From: Gudongella oleilytica
GTDB lineage: Bacteria; Bacillota; Clostridia; Tissierellales; Tissierellaceae
Reading direction: 5' to 3'
DNA length: 64,000 bases
NCBI RefSeq assembly: GCF_004101785.1
Contig: NZ_CP035130.1
Location: forward strand, 62,001 to 126,000
Numbering within the stretch: the first letter of the stretch is position 1; each line of letters starts with the position of its first letter. The translations under genes were made by a program, and so were the position numbers. Positions 18,089 through 28,601 of this stretch are shown here, in pieces. The notes beneath the pieces were generated by a model, which saw nothing but the letters and a program-made list of their open reading frames with translations, was not told the DNA's origin and made no database searches.

Positions 18089-19459
18089 TCAAACAGGAAT
18101 TGCTATATTAACAGTAAAGCCCTCGCCAGGGCTTGTGCTCATACCCAAGGTTCCGCCTATGCCCTGGATTCTCTCCCTCATGATCGTCAATCCGGACCCA
18201 GGAGTTATTGAGGATGAACCCTTGCCATTATCTGAGAATGTCAGCTTGACCTCTCCCTTTGATTCCTGGACCAGTACGTCTATTTCACTACACTTTCCAT
18301 GCTTTAGAGCATTTGTCGTACATTCCTTGATCGCCAGGAGAAGGATACCTCTCTGAACTGATAAAAGCTCAGTCTTTAACTCAACGATGCAATTAACTTC
18401 AATATTTGTCGTCTGCCTTACTTCGTCCAACATCCTGCATAAGGAAACATCAAAGGGCTCATCATCACCGGCACGGATCGATCTGATGGAGCTTCTGATA
18501 TCGTTTAATCCACGTTTTACCTGATCCTTAGCAAGATAAAGCTTCTCAGCAGCCTCCCCGCCCGCCGGACCCAGCAACTCCTCTGCAGCCTCGATAGATA
18601 TCAAAGCACTGGCCAGCGTGTGGCCAACTGTGTCGTGTATCTCGCCTGTTATCCTGTTTCTTTCAGATGCAGCACTCATTTCCTTTATCTGTTCAGTTTG
18701 ATCCTTTACTATCCGCAGTGCCTTGTCGAGACGTATATTATTTATAAGCTGTTTTTTCAGGGAATAGAAAGCAGCTGTAATAAGAATAAATACAAGAGCA
18801 TTCACATATATGTAGTTGATTATTTCGTTAAAGCCCATCGAATCATGGAATCTAAGAGCCTTAGCCGTACCACCTGCCAGGAAGGCTCCGAAAGACGCAA
18901 TGAGATATATTTTGGAAAATGTTATGGGAAGCTTGTTTAGAATAATTGCAGATACTATAAGCAGCAACAAGGATGAGTTATAGGTATTATCAAGATAAAG
19001 CACGGGGATCATCAGCATAAGCTGTGCGGCAGGAAGCATATGATCAAGGATAGCATTGCTTTCCCTTACGATTAGGTTCCATATAAGCCCTAAAATGAAG
19101 CAATAAGAAATAAGGCTTACGATCAGAAGGTAATGGGGATTATAGACATTATCAGAAATGATCCTTAAAGAGAATATCTCATAGGCAACCACAAGCAGAA
19201 CAAATATTCCCAGCTTCAGGTTATCATCAATATCTATTTCCTTAAACTCATACTCATAGGAAGTATTCCCATCGCGGGACCTTATCAGATAAAAAGCTGC
19301 TGCAGGGAGGTTTATCAAAAGGATCGCAATTATATACCATAATTTGGCCTTGCCGGACAGCTTTTCATTCCCCCAGCAATGCTTTATAAAATAAGCTTGA
19401 ATAAGTACCTGCAGCAAAACGCCAGGTATTATAATAGGCAATAATTCCCTGATTTGCAT
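18089..19459 (-). CDS. Sensor histidine kinase (HisKA_3)
   Basis: This 456-residue protein has about eight N-terminal membrane segments, then a coiled linker near residue 245 (KDQTEQIKEMSAASERNRI). The dimerisation box has the phospho-acceptor His in GEIHDTVGHTLASAL near residue 275, and a HATPase_c domain carries the N-box IKECTTNALKHGK and G-box FSDNGKGSS. The start is ATG 19459 after GGAGG. The many helices and absence of an extracellular domain resemble intramembrane-sensing kinases that detect envelope stress or peptides. It is transcribed with the response regulator. Confidence 0.9.
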   Translation of the reverse strand: MQIRELLPIIIPGVLLQVLIQAYFIKHCWGNEKLSGKAKLWYIIAILLINLPAAAFYLIRSRDGNTSYEYEFKEIDIDDNLKLGIFVLLVVAYEIFSLRIISDNVYNPHYLLIVSLISYCFILGLIWNLIVRESNAILDHMLPAAQLMLMIPVLYLDNTYNSSLLLLIVSAIILNKLPITFSKIYLIASFGAFLAGGTAKALRFHDSMGFNEIINYIYVNALVFILITAAFYSLKKQLINNIRLDKALRIVKDQTEQIKEMSAASERNRITGEIHDTVGHTLASALISIEAAEELLGPAGGEAAEKLYLAKDQVKRGLNDIRSSIRSIRAGDDEPFDVSLCRMLDEVRQTTNIEVNCIVELKTELLSVQRGILLLAIKECTTNALKHGKCSEIDVLVQESKGEVKLTFSDNGKGSSSITPGSGLTIMRERIQGIGGTLGMSTSPGEGFTVNIAIPV

Positions 19460-19545
19460 AGGAGCCTCCAATCTTATCCAAAAGATTGATATCTATCTCA
19501 TTTTTACATATATAATAATAGGTCGGGTGATGTCAACAATAAATA

Positions 19546-19576
19546 ATGAGACTCCTCCTTTTTGGAGAAGTCTCAT
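19546..19576 (-). terminator. Hairpin after katG
   Basis: ATGAGACT-CTCC pairs with GGAG-AGTCTCAT, with one mismatch in the stem. It lies 12 bases beyond the katG stop. The T-tract on the minus strand is weak, so it may attenuate rather than fully terminate. Confidence 0.6.
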
Positions 19577-19587
19577 GCTGGCTTTAC

Positions 19588-21807
<2,220 letters not shown>

Positions 21808-21809
21808 TT

Positions 21810-21846
21810 AATACTTTATATTGACGAAGTATTGATACCCATTATA
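21810..21846 (-). promoter_or_regulatory. katG promoter -10 and candidate operator
   Basis: On the minus strand a TATAAT box lies at 21841-21846. Just downstream is the inverted repeat AATACTT...AAGTATT (21810-21816 and 21827-21833), placed where a repressor would block transcription. The sequence does not clearly match a full PerR or Fur box. No good -35 is evident. Confidence 0.35.
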
Positions 21847-22027
21847 ATATTTCTGAGCAACAATTTTAATATCAAGACTTCGGATCGATTTCATTAGAGA
21901 TTGCTGATATTGATTTCTGGGCATCTATATCAATACAACATAGTAAATCGGTGACTTGCAAAAAAATGTAATCTTGTGTAGTATTTTGATTGCAGGGAAG
22001 TATAGTTGATTATAAGGAGCGTGGGGT

Positions 22028-22921
22028 ATGAAAAAGAAAGTGGATTTGATAGGAGTGCAGGTCGACTGCGGGGCATCCAAGGTAGGTGCATCCATTGGAC
22101 CGGTGGCAATAAGGATCGCCGGGATCTGTGAGGGAATAAGAAAGCTTGGGTATGAGCTGGAGGATAAGGGAGACATAATCCAACCCAAGGGAGGGGCAAG
22201 CTCCGAAAAGCTTAGAAACCATGAGTCAGTAATATCAACATGCAAATCACTTTATGAAAGCACCCTTATATCACTGGAGCAGGAAGCCTTTCCAATAGCT
22301 ATAGGTGGAGATCACAGCCTGGCAGCGGGAAGCATTTCAGCGACTCTTAAGCACCACAAGGGCAAGGTTGGCGTCATTTGGATAGATGCCCACGGTGACT
22401 GGAATGACGATAAGATCACTGAAACCGGAAACATGCATGGCATGTCATTCTCAGCTGTATGCGGACACGGCCCGGATGTTATGGTAGACTACGGACAAGG
22501 ACCTGTTTATGCAGATGTAACCAAATGCGTGCAAATCGGAGGAAGAGATATAGACGCCGAGGAAGCGAAGAAAATGAAGGCTGCAGGCCTGAATGTATTC
22601 GCAATAGACACTATCGATAAGCTTGGAATGCAGGAAGTAATGAAAAGAGCCATTGAAATTGCATCAAATGGTACTGATGGCATCCACTTAAGCTTCGATA
22701 TAGACTCACTTACACCGGAAGCAGCACCTGGAACAGGAACAAAGGTCCACAGCGGATTGACCATAAGAGAAGCATTCCTCGCAGTAGAAATGCTTCATGA
22801 ATCAGGCAAGCTTCTTTCGATGGATATGGTAGAGGTTAATCCAATTCTTGATATTTCAAACAAGACCGCAAAGCTTGCAAGTGAGCTTGTTCTTTCGGCT
22901 CTTGGAAAGGTAGTTTATTAA
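22028..22921 (+). CDS. rocF: Arginase
   Basis: This 297-residue ureohydrolase probably converts arginine to ornithine and urea. Manganese ligands are visible in GGDHSLAAGS (near residue 96), DAHGDWN (near residue 121, the DAHxD motif) and FDIDSLTPEAAPGTGT (near residue 225). The N-terminus VDLIGVQVDCGASKVGASIGP is the arginase type rather than agmatinase. The start ATG follows AAGGAG. It stands alone between katG and a hairpin at 22937. Arginase versus a related ureohydrolase cannot be settled without assay, but arginase is favoured. Confidence 0.88.
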   Translation: MKKKVDLIGVQVDCGASKVGASIGPVAIRIAGICEGIRKLGYELEDKGDIIQPKGGASSEKLRNHESVISTCKSLYESTLISLEQEAFPIAIGGDHSLAAGSISATLKHHKGKVGVIWIDAHGDWNDDKITETGNMHGMSFSAVCGHGPDVMVDYGQGPVYADVTKCVQIGGRDIDAEEAKKMKAAGLNVFAIDTIDKLGMQEVMKRAIEIASNGTDGIHLSFDIDSLTPEAAPGTGTKVHSGLTIREAFLAVEMLHESGKLLSMDMVEVNPILDISNKTAKLASELVLSALGKVVY

Positions 22922-22936
22922 TTCACTTCAGCTATC

Positions 22937-22960
22937 AGGCTGCAGCAACCGCTGCAGCCT
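22937..22960 (+). terminator. Hairpin after arginase
   Basis: AGGCTGCAGC and GCTGCAGCCT form a perfect 10-base stem around an AACC loop. The following tract is poor in T, so termination strength is uncertain. Confidence 0.6.
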
Positions 22961-23053
22961 TAAGCATTTGATTCAATATATTCCATAAAAGGGGTATAAG
23001 TAAAATGTAAAATATTTACAAGGGAAGAGTATTTATTTGTGGGAGTGTTTTTT

Positions 23054-23315
23054 GTGGGGAAGTTTGATTTAAGTAAAAAACATACTTAGGCTTACAGTTA
23101 TAGCTCTATCACTTATATTTATGATCATATTCCTGGAGGAGGTAATAATAAACTGGATCCCATATTCTATGGTTGTTGCTTCAGCCATAGGTATCATCGT
23201 ATTGCTGAAGAAAAAGGAAGCACCAAAGCCCACAGGGTTTTTACTTGCAATTATAGCAGGATCATTTATAGTTGCCCTCGGACTGGCGATGTTTCTACCG
23301 GCGCTCTGTCTTTGA
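23054..23315 (+). pseudogene. Small membrane protein gene with frameshift in an A-tract
   Basis: GTG 23054, preceded by GGGAG, opens a frame reading MGKFDLSKKHT that stops at 23087-23089. Removing one A from the six-A run at 23075-23080 joins it to the downstream frame: ...SKNILRLTVIALSLIFMIIF, continuing to the stop at 23315. The joined product is about 86 residues with three hydrophobic helices and a basic LLKKKEAPKP loop. The downstream piece alone (ATG 23121, 64 residues) has no ribosome binding site. Either this is a real frameshift, a phase-variable or slipping site, or a sequencing error. Function is unknown. Confidence 0.5.
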
Positions 23316-23365
23316 AGGGGGTTTTTAGTCAAGAATTAGCTTACTGAGGACTAAGAAAAGCACTT

Positions 23366-24373
23366 CTACTTTCCACCATCAGCAATCACCACAATACCTC
23401 CAATTGCGATAGGCAAATAATAGGTAATTACCCTCCACAGAAGCAGTGCAGTGATTATGATATTAGCCGGGTAAAATATTCTAAATACCATATAAAAACT
23501 GCCCTCAGCACCTATGGCTGCTCCAGGCAATGGGATGAATGCCGTCACCATGGATACAAAAGCAGAGGCACCAATAACGTTTAACAAAGAGCTGAATGTC
23601 AATTGGAACCCCAATCCAATTGTGATCGGGATCAGGAAAAACAAGGTCAATTGGACCAGAGATAAAGTAAAGGCTATTCCTAGAGAGCCCATTTCCTTTC
23701 CTGCATCCTTCATGTGGGTATGAAATAAATCGACGCTTCTTATGATCCCGATGGATTTTCGCGTCACTCTCAAGTAATTCATACGCTTTCTTAGGGCTCT
23801 TGTGATAGAAATGATAATTTTTTTAATAGTCCGCGGACTCACAGCAACCAAAACAAGCATCAGGATCACAGCCAGATTTACCAAAAATCCGATGATACCC
23901 AAATAAATGAAGTTTGAGATATGTTCCTTGAAAAATCCGGACATAAACAACAGCACCGCAGACCCATACAACACGAGAGCAGCTTGATAAGCAATGAATT
24001 TTTTGGTTAACACAGAAGCACCCTTACCTACAGAGACTTTATATTTATGCAGCAAGTACAGCTGTGCAGGCTGACCTCCGGAAGCAAAGGGCGTTATACC
24101 GTTGAAAAATTGACCGGCTAATGTGATGCTGAGTATCCTCTTAAAGCTCAACTTTTCTGCAGAATCCTTCAATAAAATCCGCAGAATAGAGGCTTCAGAG
24201 ATCCAATATCCTATTATCAGCACTAAGCTGATAAACAGGAATATTGGATTTATGTTTCTAAGAGCATCGACCACATTAGCCATATTATCCGTTGAAATTA
24301 TATAAATCAACAAGATAATCAGAAAAATCCACGGTAGGAGGAATTTAATTAATTGTTTTGGGGTCATTATCAT
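23366..24373 (-). CDS. LPG synthase-like flippase domain protein (UPF0104)
   Basis: This 335-residue integral membrane protein has about eight helices. Conserved features of the lysylphosphatidylglycerol synthase TM region family are FNGITPFASGGQPAQLYLL near residue 93 and the late segment ITAFIPLPGAAIGAEGSFYMVFR near residue 270. There is no C-terminal aminoacyl-transferase domain, so it is a stand-alone flippase-like protein. Its gene overlaps the 3' end of the glycosyltransferase gene by 29 bases, so the pair is co-translated and probably acts on a glycolipid or polyprenol-linked sugar. That role is inferred. Confidence 0.85.
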   Translation of the reverse strand: MIMTPKQLIKFLLPWIFLIILLIYIISTDNMANVVDALRNINPIFLFISLVLIIGYWISEASILRILLKDSAEKLSFKRILSITLAGQFFNGITPFASGGQPAQLYLLHKYKVSVGKGASVLTKKFIAYQAALVLYGSAVLLFMSGFFKEHISNFIYLGIIGFLVNLAVILMLVLVAVSPRTIKKIIISITRALRKRMNYLRVTRKSIGIIRSVDLFHTHMKDAGKEMGSLGIAFTLSLVQLTLFFLIPITIGLGFQLTFSSLLNVIGASAFVSMVTAFIPLPGAAIGAEGSFYMVFRIFYPANIIITALLLWRVITYYLPIAIGGIVVIADGGK

Positions 24374-25445
24374 ATCGCATACTACCTTTCAGTTCAAACA
24401 TTCTATAATAAAAGCTTTGCCATTTTAAGCCTATGGACTCGCTGTTGTAATATAGGGAGCCTTTTTTTGATTGAGACGACCAAAAGTCATAGAAGCTTCG
24501 ATCGGAAGATAATTTTTGAATCAATTGAGCAAAGCCGTCATTGTCATCTGCGTGTAAATAATAATCAAACAGAATATCCTCATATACGGTTAGGGATCTT
24601 AGTAATATAGGCAACTGGACACTCATAGCCTCAAGTATTGTCATTGGGAAAAGCTCGTTATAGGACGGAAGGAATAGAACATCAGCTATATTATAAACAT
24701 CATTCATTTCATTTCGATCCACTATACCTATAAACTTAACGTTTTCAGGGGGATTTTCTACAATCTCCTTTAACATGTCATATCCATCGGTTATTTTGCC
24801 AAAGGAAAACCCTCCTGCCCAAATAAATTTAATGTCTGGAACTTTCTTTGCAGTTTCTATGAAATCCATTATGCCCTTTCTAGTCTGTATCTGCCCAACA
24901 CCCAATACTACAAAATCATCCATGGAATAGCCGTATCTGATCCTTGTATCCAATTTTTGATCCTGACTCATTTTATAGAATTGATCCATGGAAACGAAAT
25001 TTGGTATGTATTCAATTCTCTCCCGCTTTATCCCAAGCTCAACAAGTTTATCTATAAAAACCGGATTAACAGTGACCAAATGATCCATTGATTTGTAAAA
25101 TCTGATAATGTATCTATAAAAAACCTTTTTCATAAACCAAGGCAGATCTATACTCCCTTCCATGGTCTCAGGTATAAAATGTACTGAAGCGACACGTACA
25201 GTTCTATTCCTGTGGAGCAGCGCATGCAAGTAGAATCTGAAATTGATCGTATGATAGTGCGTGACCTCTCCGCAACCAAACGTATTCAACCTTATATCGA
25301 CACGATCCCCCATCACTTTTCTTATCAGATCATATTGCTCATGGAATGCCGAACCTACTCCCTGACCCTTTACTTTTTCAGCCAAAGACATAACCGTCAA
25401 TTTTAGTATTTTTTCCTTATTAGTATCCTCAAATTTTGTGTTCAT
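24345..25445 (-). CDS. Glycosyltransferase, GT4-like
   Basis: This 366-residue cytoplasmic GT-B enzyme has the acceptor-domain segment TFGCGEVTHYHTINFRF and a donor-domain segment VVLGVGQIQTRKGIMDFIETAKKVP near residue 180. The nucleotide-sugar binding stretch is DVLFLPSYNELFPMTILEAMSVQLPIL near residue 275, with the E-x7-E pattern. It transfers a sugar from a nucleotide donor to an unknown lipid or glycan acceptor. The start ATG follows AAAGGATGG. It is the first gene of a two-gene operon with the flippase-like protein, reminiscent of glycolipid synthesis pairs. Confidence 0.88.
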   Translation of the reverse strand: MNTKFEDTNKEKILKLTVMSLAEKVKGQGVGSAFHEQYDLIRKVMGDRVDIRLNTFGCGEVTHYHTINFRFYLHALLHRNRTVRVASVHFIPETMEGSIDLPWFMKKVFYRYIIRFYKSMDHLVTVNPVFIDKLVELGIKRERIEYIPNFVSMDQFYKMSQDQKLDTRIRYGYSMDDFVVLGVGQIQTRKGIMDFIETAKKVPDIKFIWAGGFSFGKITDGYDMLKEIVENPPENVKFIGIVDRNEMNDVYNIADVLFLPSYNELFPMTILEAMSVQLPILLRSLTVYEDILFDYYLHADDNDGFAQLIQKLSSDRSFYDFWSSQSKKGSLYYNSESIGLKWQSFYYRMFELKGSMRYDNDPKTIN

Positions 25446-25695
25446 TTTTCCATCCTTTCAAAATCCGTCAGCGAATAACCTGAAGAAGAACGACTTTATA
25501 TCATCAAATTTTTTGTATTAGCACATTAATAGTATACCCGCTCAATATTATTTTGCCACATTAAATTCAGATCCGTTCCATAAAGGGAACACCCGATGAA
25601 TATTTATAAATAACCATTATCTATTAAATAATCGAATTTCATGCACGAAATTTATTGTGGTACCCTTTATACATAATGTTAAAAGGAGAGATCAA
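25446..25695. other. Divergent AT-rich intergenic region
   Basis: About 250 bases separate the divergent glycosyltransferase and reductase genes and must hold both promoters. ATTTATAAATAA and TTTATACATAAT blocks are visible, but no box pair with convincing spacing. No gene is supported. Confidence 0.5.
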
Positions 25696-26856
25696 ATGAG
25701 ACCAATAGTAATGGAAGAAGTAGAAGCACTGCGAGGAGTCAACTCAGTTAAAGTAAAAGAAGCGCATGAACAAGGAAGAAAGATAGTCGGCATGTACTGT
25801 ATATTCTCACCATCAGAGATTGCTCTGGCTGCAGACGCCATATCTGTAAGCTTATGCGGAACCTCTCAGGACCCAATCGAGGAAGCAGAGAAGGAGCTGC
25901 CAAGAAACCTTTGCCCGCTGATCAAGTCAAGCTATGGATTTGCGATCACAGACAAATGCCCGTACTTCTATTTTTCAGATGTTTTGTTGGCTGAGACTAC
26001 CTGCGATGGTAAGAAAAAAATGTATGAGCTTATGGGCAAGCTAAAGCCAATGCACGTAATGAATTTGCCTCAAACAGCTAATGACGAGGATTCACTTGAA
26101 TTCTGGAAAAGAGAAATGGTGAAGTTCAAAGGATTCCTTGAGAATCAATTCAATACGAAAATAACAGATGAGAAGCTAAGAGATGCGATCAGACTTATGA
26201 ACAGAGAAAGAAATGTAATGAAGAGGCTCCATAAGCTGAATGCTCACAAACCAGCACCACTTGCTGGTACAGACATGATGAAGGCTCAATGGCTGAAAGG
26301 CTTCAATGTAGACAAGGAAGCCGGGATAGAGCTTATTGAAAGATTGATTGCTGAGGTTGAGGACAGAGTAGAAAAAGGCATCTATGCATTTGATGAAAAA
26401 GCACCAAGAATACTTCTTACCGGCACTCCTATAGGCGTGGGCTCAGACAAGGTACTTAAGGCACTTGAAGAGGCAGGGGCTTCTGTAGTGGCATTTGAAA
26501 ACTGCACAGGCTACAAAGGTCTTGATGTAATGGTGGATGAGGATAAGGACCCAATAACGGCACTTGCTGAAAAGTATTTATCAACGCCCTGCTCATGCAT
26601 GACCAACAATAATGGAAGACTTGACCTTATTCGCAGAATGGTAGACGAGTATAAGGTAGACGGGGTTGTAGATTTGACCTGGCAGGCATGCCACACCTAC
26701 AACATAGAATCATACACAGTCAAGAAATTCGTTCAGGAAGAGCTGGGACTTCCTTTCATACAAATAGAGACAGATTACTCAGATTCAGACACAGGCCAAG
26801 TCAAGGTCAGGGTTGAAGCCTTCCTGGAAACCCTGGACAGCCGTAGCCTGGTTTAA
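25696..26856 (+). CDS. Double-cubane-cluster anaerobic reductase
   Basis: This 386-residue member of the 2-hydroxyacyl-CoA dehydratase superfamily (HgdB/FldB fold) belongs to the double-cubane [Fe8S9] subgroup (DCCP, E. coli YjiM-like). Cysteines likely to bind the cluster are in GMYCIFS, SLCGTS, LCPLIKSSYGF, DKCPYF and TTCDGKK in the N-terminal half, and ENCTGYKG, TPCSCMTN and WQACHTY in the C-terminal half. The start is ATG 25696 after AAAGGAGAG; the extension from 25657 lacks a site. The paired activase gene 15 bases downstream supplies ATP-driven low-potential electrons. The physiological substrate is unknown for this group. The protein would be oxygen-sensitive, supporting an anaerobic lifestyle. 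Confidence 0.88.
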   Translation: MRPIVMEEVEALRGVNSVKVKEAHEQGRKIVGMYCIFSPSEIALAADAISVSLCGTSQDPIEEAEKELPRNLCPLIKSSYGFAITDKCPYFYFSDVLLAETTCDGKKKMYELMGKLKPMHVMNLPQTANDEDSLEFWKREMVKFKGFLENQFNTKITDEKLRDAIRLMNRERNVMKRLHKLNAHKPAPLAGTDMMKAQWLKGFNVDKEAGIELIERLIAEVEDRVEKGIYAFDEKAPRILLTGTPIGVGSDKVLKALEEAGASVVAFENCTGYKGLDVMVDEDKDPITALAEKYLSTPCSCMTNNNGRLDLIRRMVDEYKVDGVVDLTWQACHTYNIESYTVKKFVQEELGLPFIQIETDYSDSDTGQVKVRVEAFLETLDSRSLV

Positions 26857-26871
26857 TTAAGGAAGAAGGAA

Positions 26872-27627
26872 ATGAATTACATTGGTATAGATATTGGATC
26901 AACTGCAGCAAAGGTAACAGTATTTAACGACAACGCCTTAGTTGACAACTATGCCCTGCCAACCGGATGGAGCAGCGTGGAAACGGCCAAGGCAATTAGA
27001 ACAAGACTTGAGAAGGGCGGAGTTGACCTAAGCTCCTCAAAGGTAGTTGCGACGGGCTATGGAAGGATCTCGGTTCCTTATGCAGATAAGACGGTTACAG
27101 AAATAACCTGCCACGGTGCTGGAACAACCTATCTGTTTGGGAAAAACGCGACGGTAATAGACATAGGGGGTCAGGATACAAAAATCATAACACTGGTAGA
27201 TGGGAAGGTAGCTGATTTCGTAATGAATGACAAATGCGCTGCTGGAACTGGTAAATTCCTCGAGCTGATGTCAAACACCCTGGGAGTTGGGATAGAGGAG
27301 CTTGCCCGTATGGCGCTTGAAGGTGAAAACATCGCAATTACAAGTATGTGCACTGTTTTTGCAGAATCGGAGGTTATATCACTTATTGGAGCGGGAACGA
27401 AGAGAGAAAGCATAGCAAGGGGAATAGTAAATTCGATCACCGGCAGAGTGTATGCATTGCTCCACAAACACGGGGCTAAAGACCCAGTATTTCTTACTGG
27501 AGGCCTTTGTGAAATTGAGCCTTTTGTCCATTTACTATCCGAGAAGATTGGAACCCCGGTAAAAACAAACTCAATGGCAAGGTACGCAGGATCGATCGGT
27601 GCTGCATTGATTGCCATGAAAATATAA
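26872..27627 (+). CDS. Acyl-CoA dehydratase-type activase (BadF/BcrA ATPase)
   Basis: This 251-residue ASKHA-fold ATPase of the HgdC/YjiL type starts with the phosphate-binding loop GIDIGSTAAKVTVF. It has a second loop VIDIGGQDTKII near residue 98. The two cysteines that hold the dimer-bridging [4Fe-4S] cluster are in NDKCAAGTGKFLE (near residue 123) and TSMCTVFAESEV (near residue 162). It donates electrons to the double-cubane protein encoded just upstream, driven by ATP hydrolysis. The ATG follows GAAGGA. A terminator ends this two-gene operon. Confidence 0.93.
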   Translation: MNYIGIDIGSTAAKVTVFNDNALVDNYALPTGWSSVETAKAIRTRLEKGGVDLSSSKVVATGYGRISVPYADKTVTEITCHGAGTTYLFGKNATVIDIGGQDTKIITLVDGKVADFVMNDKCAAGTGKFLELMSNTLGVGIEELARMALEGENIAITSMCTVFAESEVISLIGAGTKRESIARGIVNSITGRVYALLHKHGAKDPVFLTGGLCEIEPFVHLLSEKIGTPVKTNSMARYAGSIGAALIAMKI

Positions 27628-27646
27628 CTGAAATCTACTACATCAT

Positions 27647-27678
27647 GCCAGCACCTACCCCAGGTGTTGGCTTTTTTT
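27647..27678 (+). terminator. Terminator after the reductase operon
   Basis: GCCAGCACCT and AGGTGTTGGC pair around ACCCC, followed by seven T's. This is a classical intrinsic terminator. Confidence 0.9.
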
Positions 27679-27742
27679 CAACACTATGATAAGATAAAGT
27701 GTGTAATTTGGGTATAAATCTCCCGTGAAAGGAGTATTGCTA

Positions 27743-28585
27743 ATGAAAATAGGCTTTAATATCGAGGAAGCAGTCAGAAAGAGATACAGCGTAAGAAATT
27801 ATTCTGATATTGAGATCAGTGAAGAAACTATGGAGTCCATAAAAGAGTTTATCGATGACCTTTCCAATCCCTTTGGACCCAAGGTAACATTCCACTACCT
27901 TGACAATGCAAATCCCGAGGAAAATCAAAAGCTTGGAACCTACGGAGTCATCAAGGGAGCTAATAGATATATAGGCACAACTATAAAGGATGAACCTCTT
28001 GCCCTGGAGGCTTTAGGCTATGAGATGGAGGTGCTTATGCTTTACCTGGCAAGTAAGGGACTTGGTACGTGCTGGCTTGGAGGAACCTTTGACAGGGAGA
28101 GCTTTGCGACTGCCATGAAGGTAGATAAGGGGGAGCTGTTCCCCGCTATAACACCCTATGGCTATCCAGCAGAGAAGAAGCATATCAAGGAAGTGGCTAT
28201 GAGGACACTGATAAAGGCAGATCAACGGGTAGATTGGAGCAAGATATTTTTTGAAAATGACCTTAACTCACCTTTGAGCGAGGATCAGGCAGGGGAATTT
28301 GCATTCCCATTGGAAATGCTTCGCCTTGGGCCTTCAGCATCTAACAAGCAGTCCTGGAGGATCGTTCTGAGAGACGGAGCATTCCATTTCTACGAGGATA
28401 AGGAGCCGGGCTACAGTGACCGTTTTACCTACGACATACAGAAAATAGACATTGGAATAGCAGCGGCACATTTTGATCTGGCAGCAAGGGAAAAGGGACT
28501 AAAGGGAGAGTTTGAATTCGAAGAGCCTAAGGGGGAGCTTCCGAAGAACTTGCTATACTCATTCTCATGGAGAATTGGAAAATAG
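27743..28585 (+). CDS. Nitroreductase-family protein (TM1586-like)
   Basis: This 280-residue flavin-type nitroreductase has the N-terminal signature AVRKRYSVRNYSD and the second motif YLASKGLGTCWLGGTFDR near residue 108. The C-terminal half carries LRLGPSASNKQSWRIVLRD near residue 200 and KIDIGIAAAHFDLAAREKG. The two halves together resemble the putative TM nitroreductase family, where one chain mimics a dimer. It probably binds FMN and reduces unknown electron acceptors with NAD(P)H. ATG 27743 follows AAAGGAG; the longer frame from 27725 is less likely. Confidence 0.85.
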   Translation: MKIGFNIEEAVRKRYSVRNYSDIEISEETMESIKEFIDDLSNPFGPKVTFHYLDNANPEENQKLGTYGVIKGANRYIGTTIKDEPLALEALGYEMEVLMLYLASKGLGTCWLGGTFDRESFATAMKVDKGELFPAITPYGYPAEKKHIKEVAMRTLIKADQRVDWSKIFFENDLNSPLSEDQAGEFAFPLEMLRLGPSASNKQSWRIVLRDGAFHFYEDKEPGYSDRFTYDIQKIDIGIAAAHFDLAAREKGLKGEFEFEEPKGELPKNLLYSFSWRIGK

Positions 28586-28601
28586 ATTTGGTGCATTAAA
28601 C

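Noticed and set aside
23121-23315. Stand-alone 64-residue membrane protein
   Set aside because: No ribosome binding site precedes the ATG, and an upstream frame with a good start joins it by removing one base in an A-tract.
25570-25680. Riboswitch upstream of the double-cubane operon
   Set aside because: The region is simply AT-rich with short inverted segments; no known aptamer core or terminator-like expression platform is visible.
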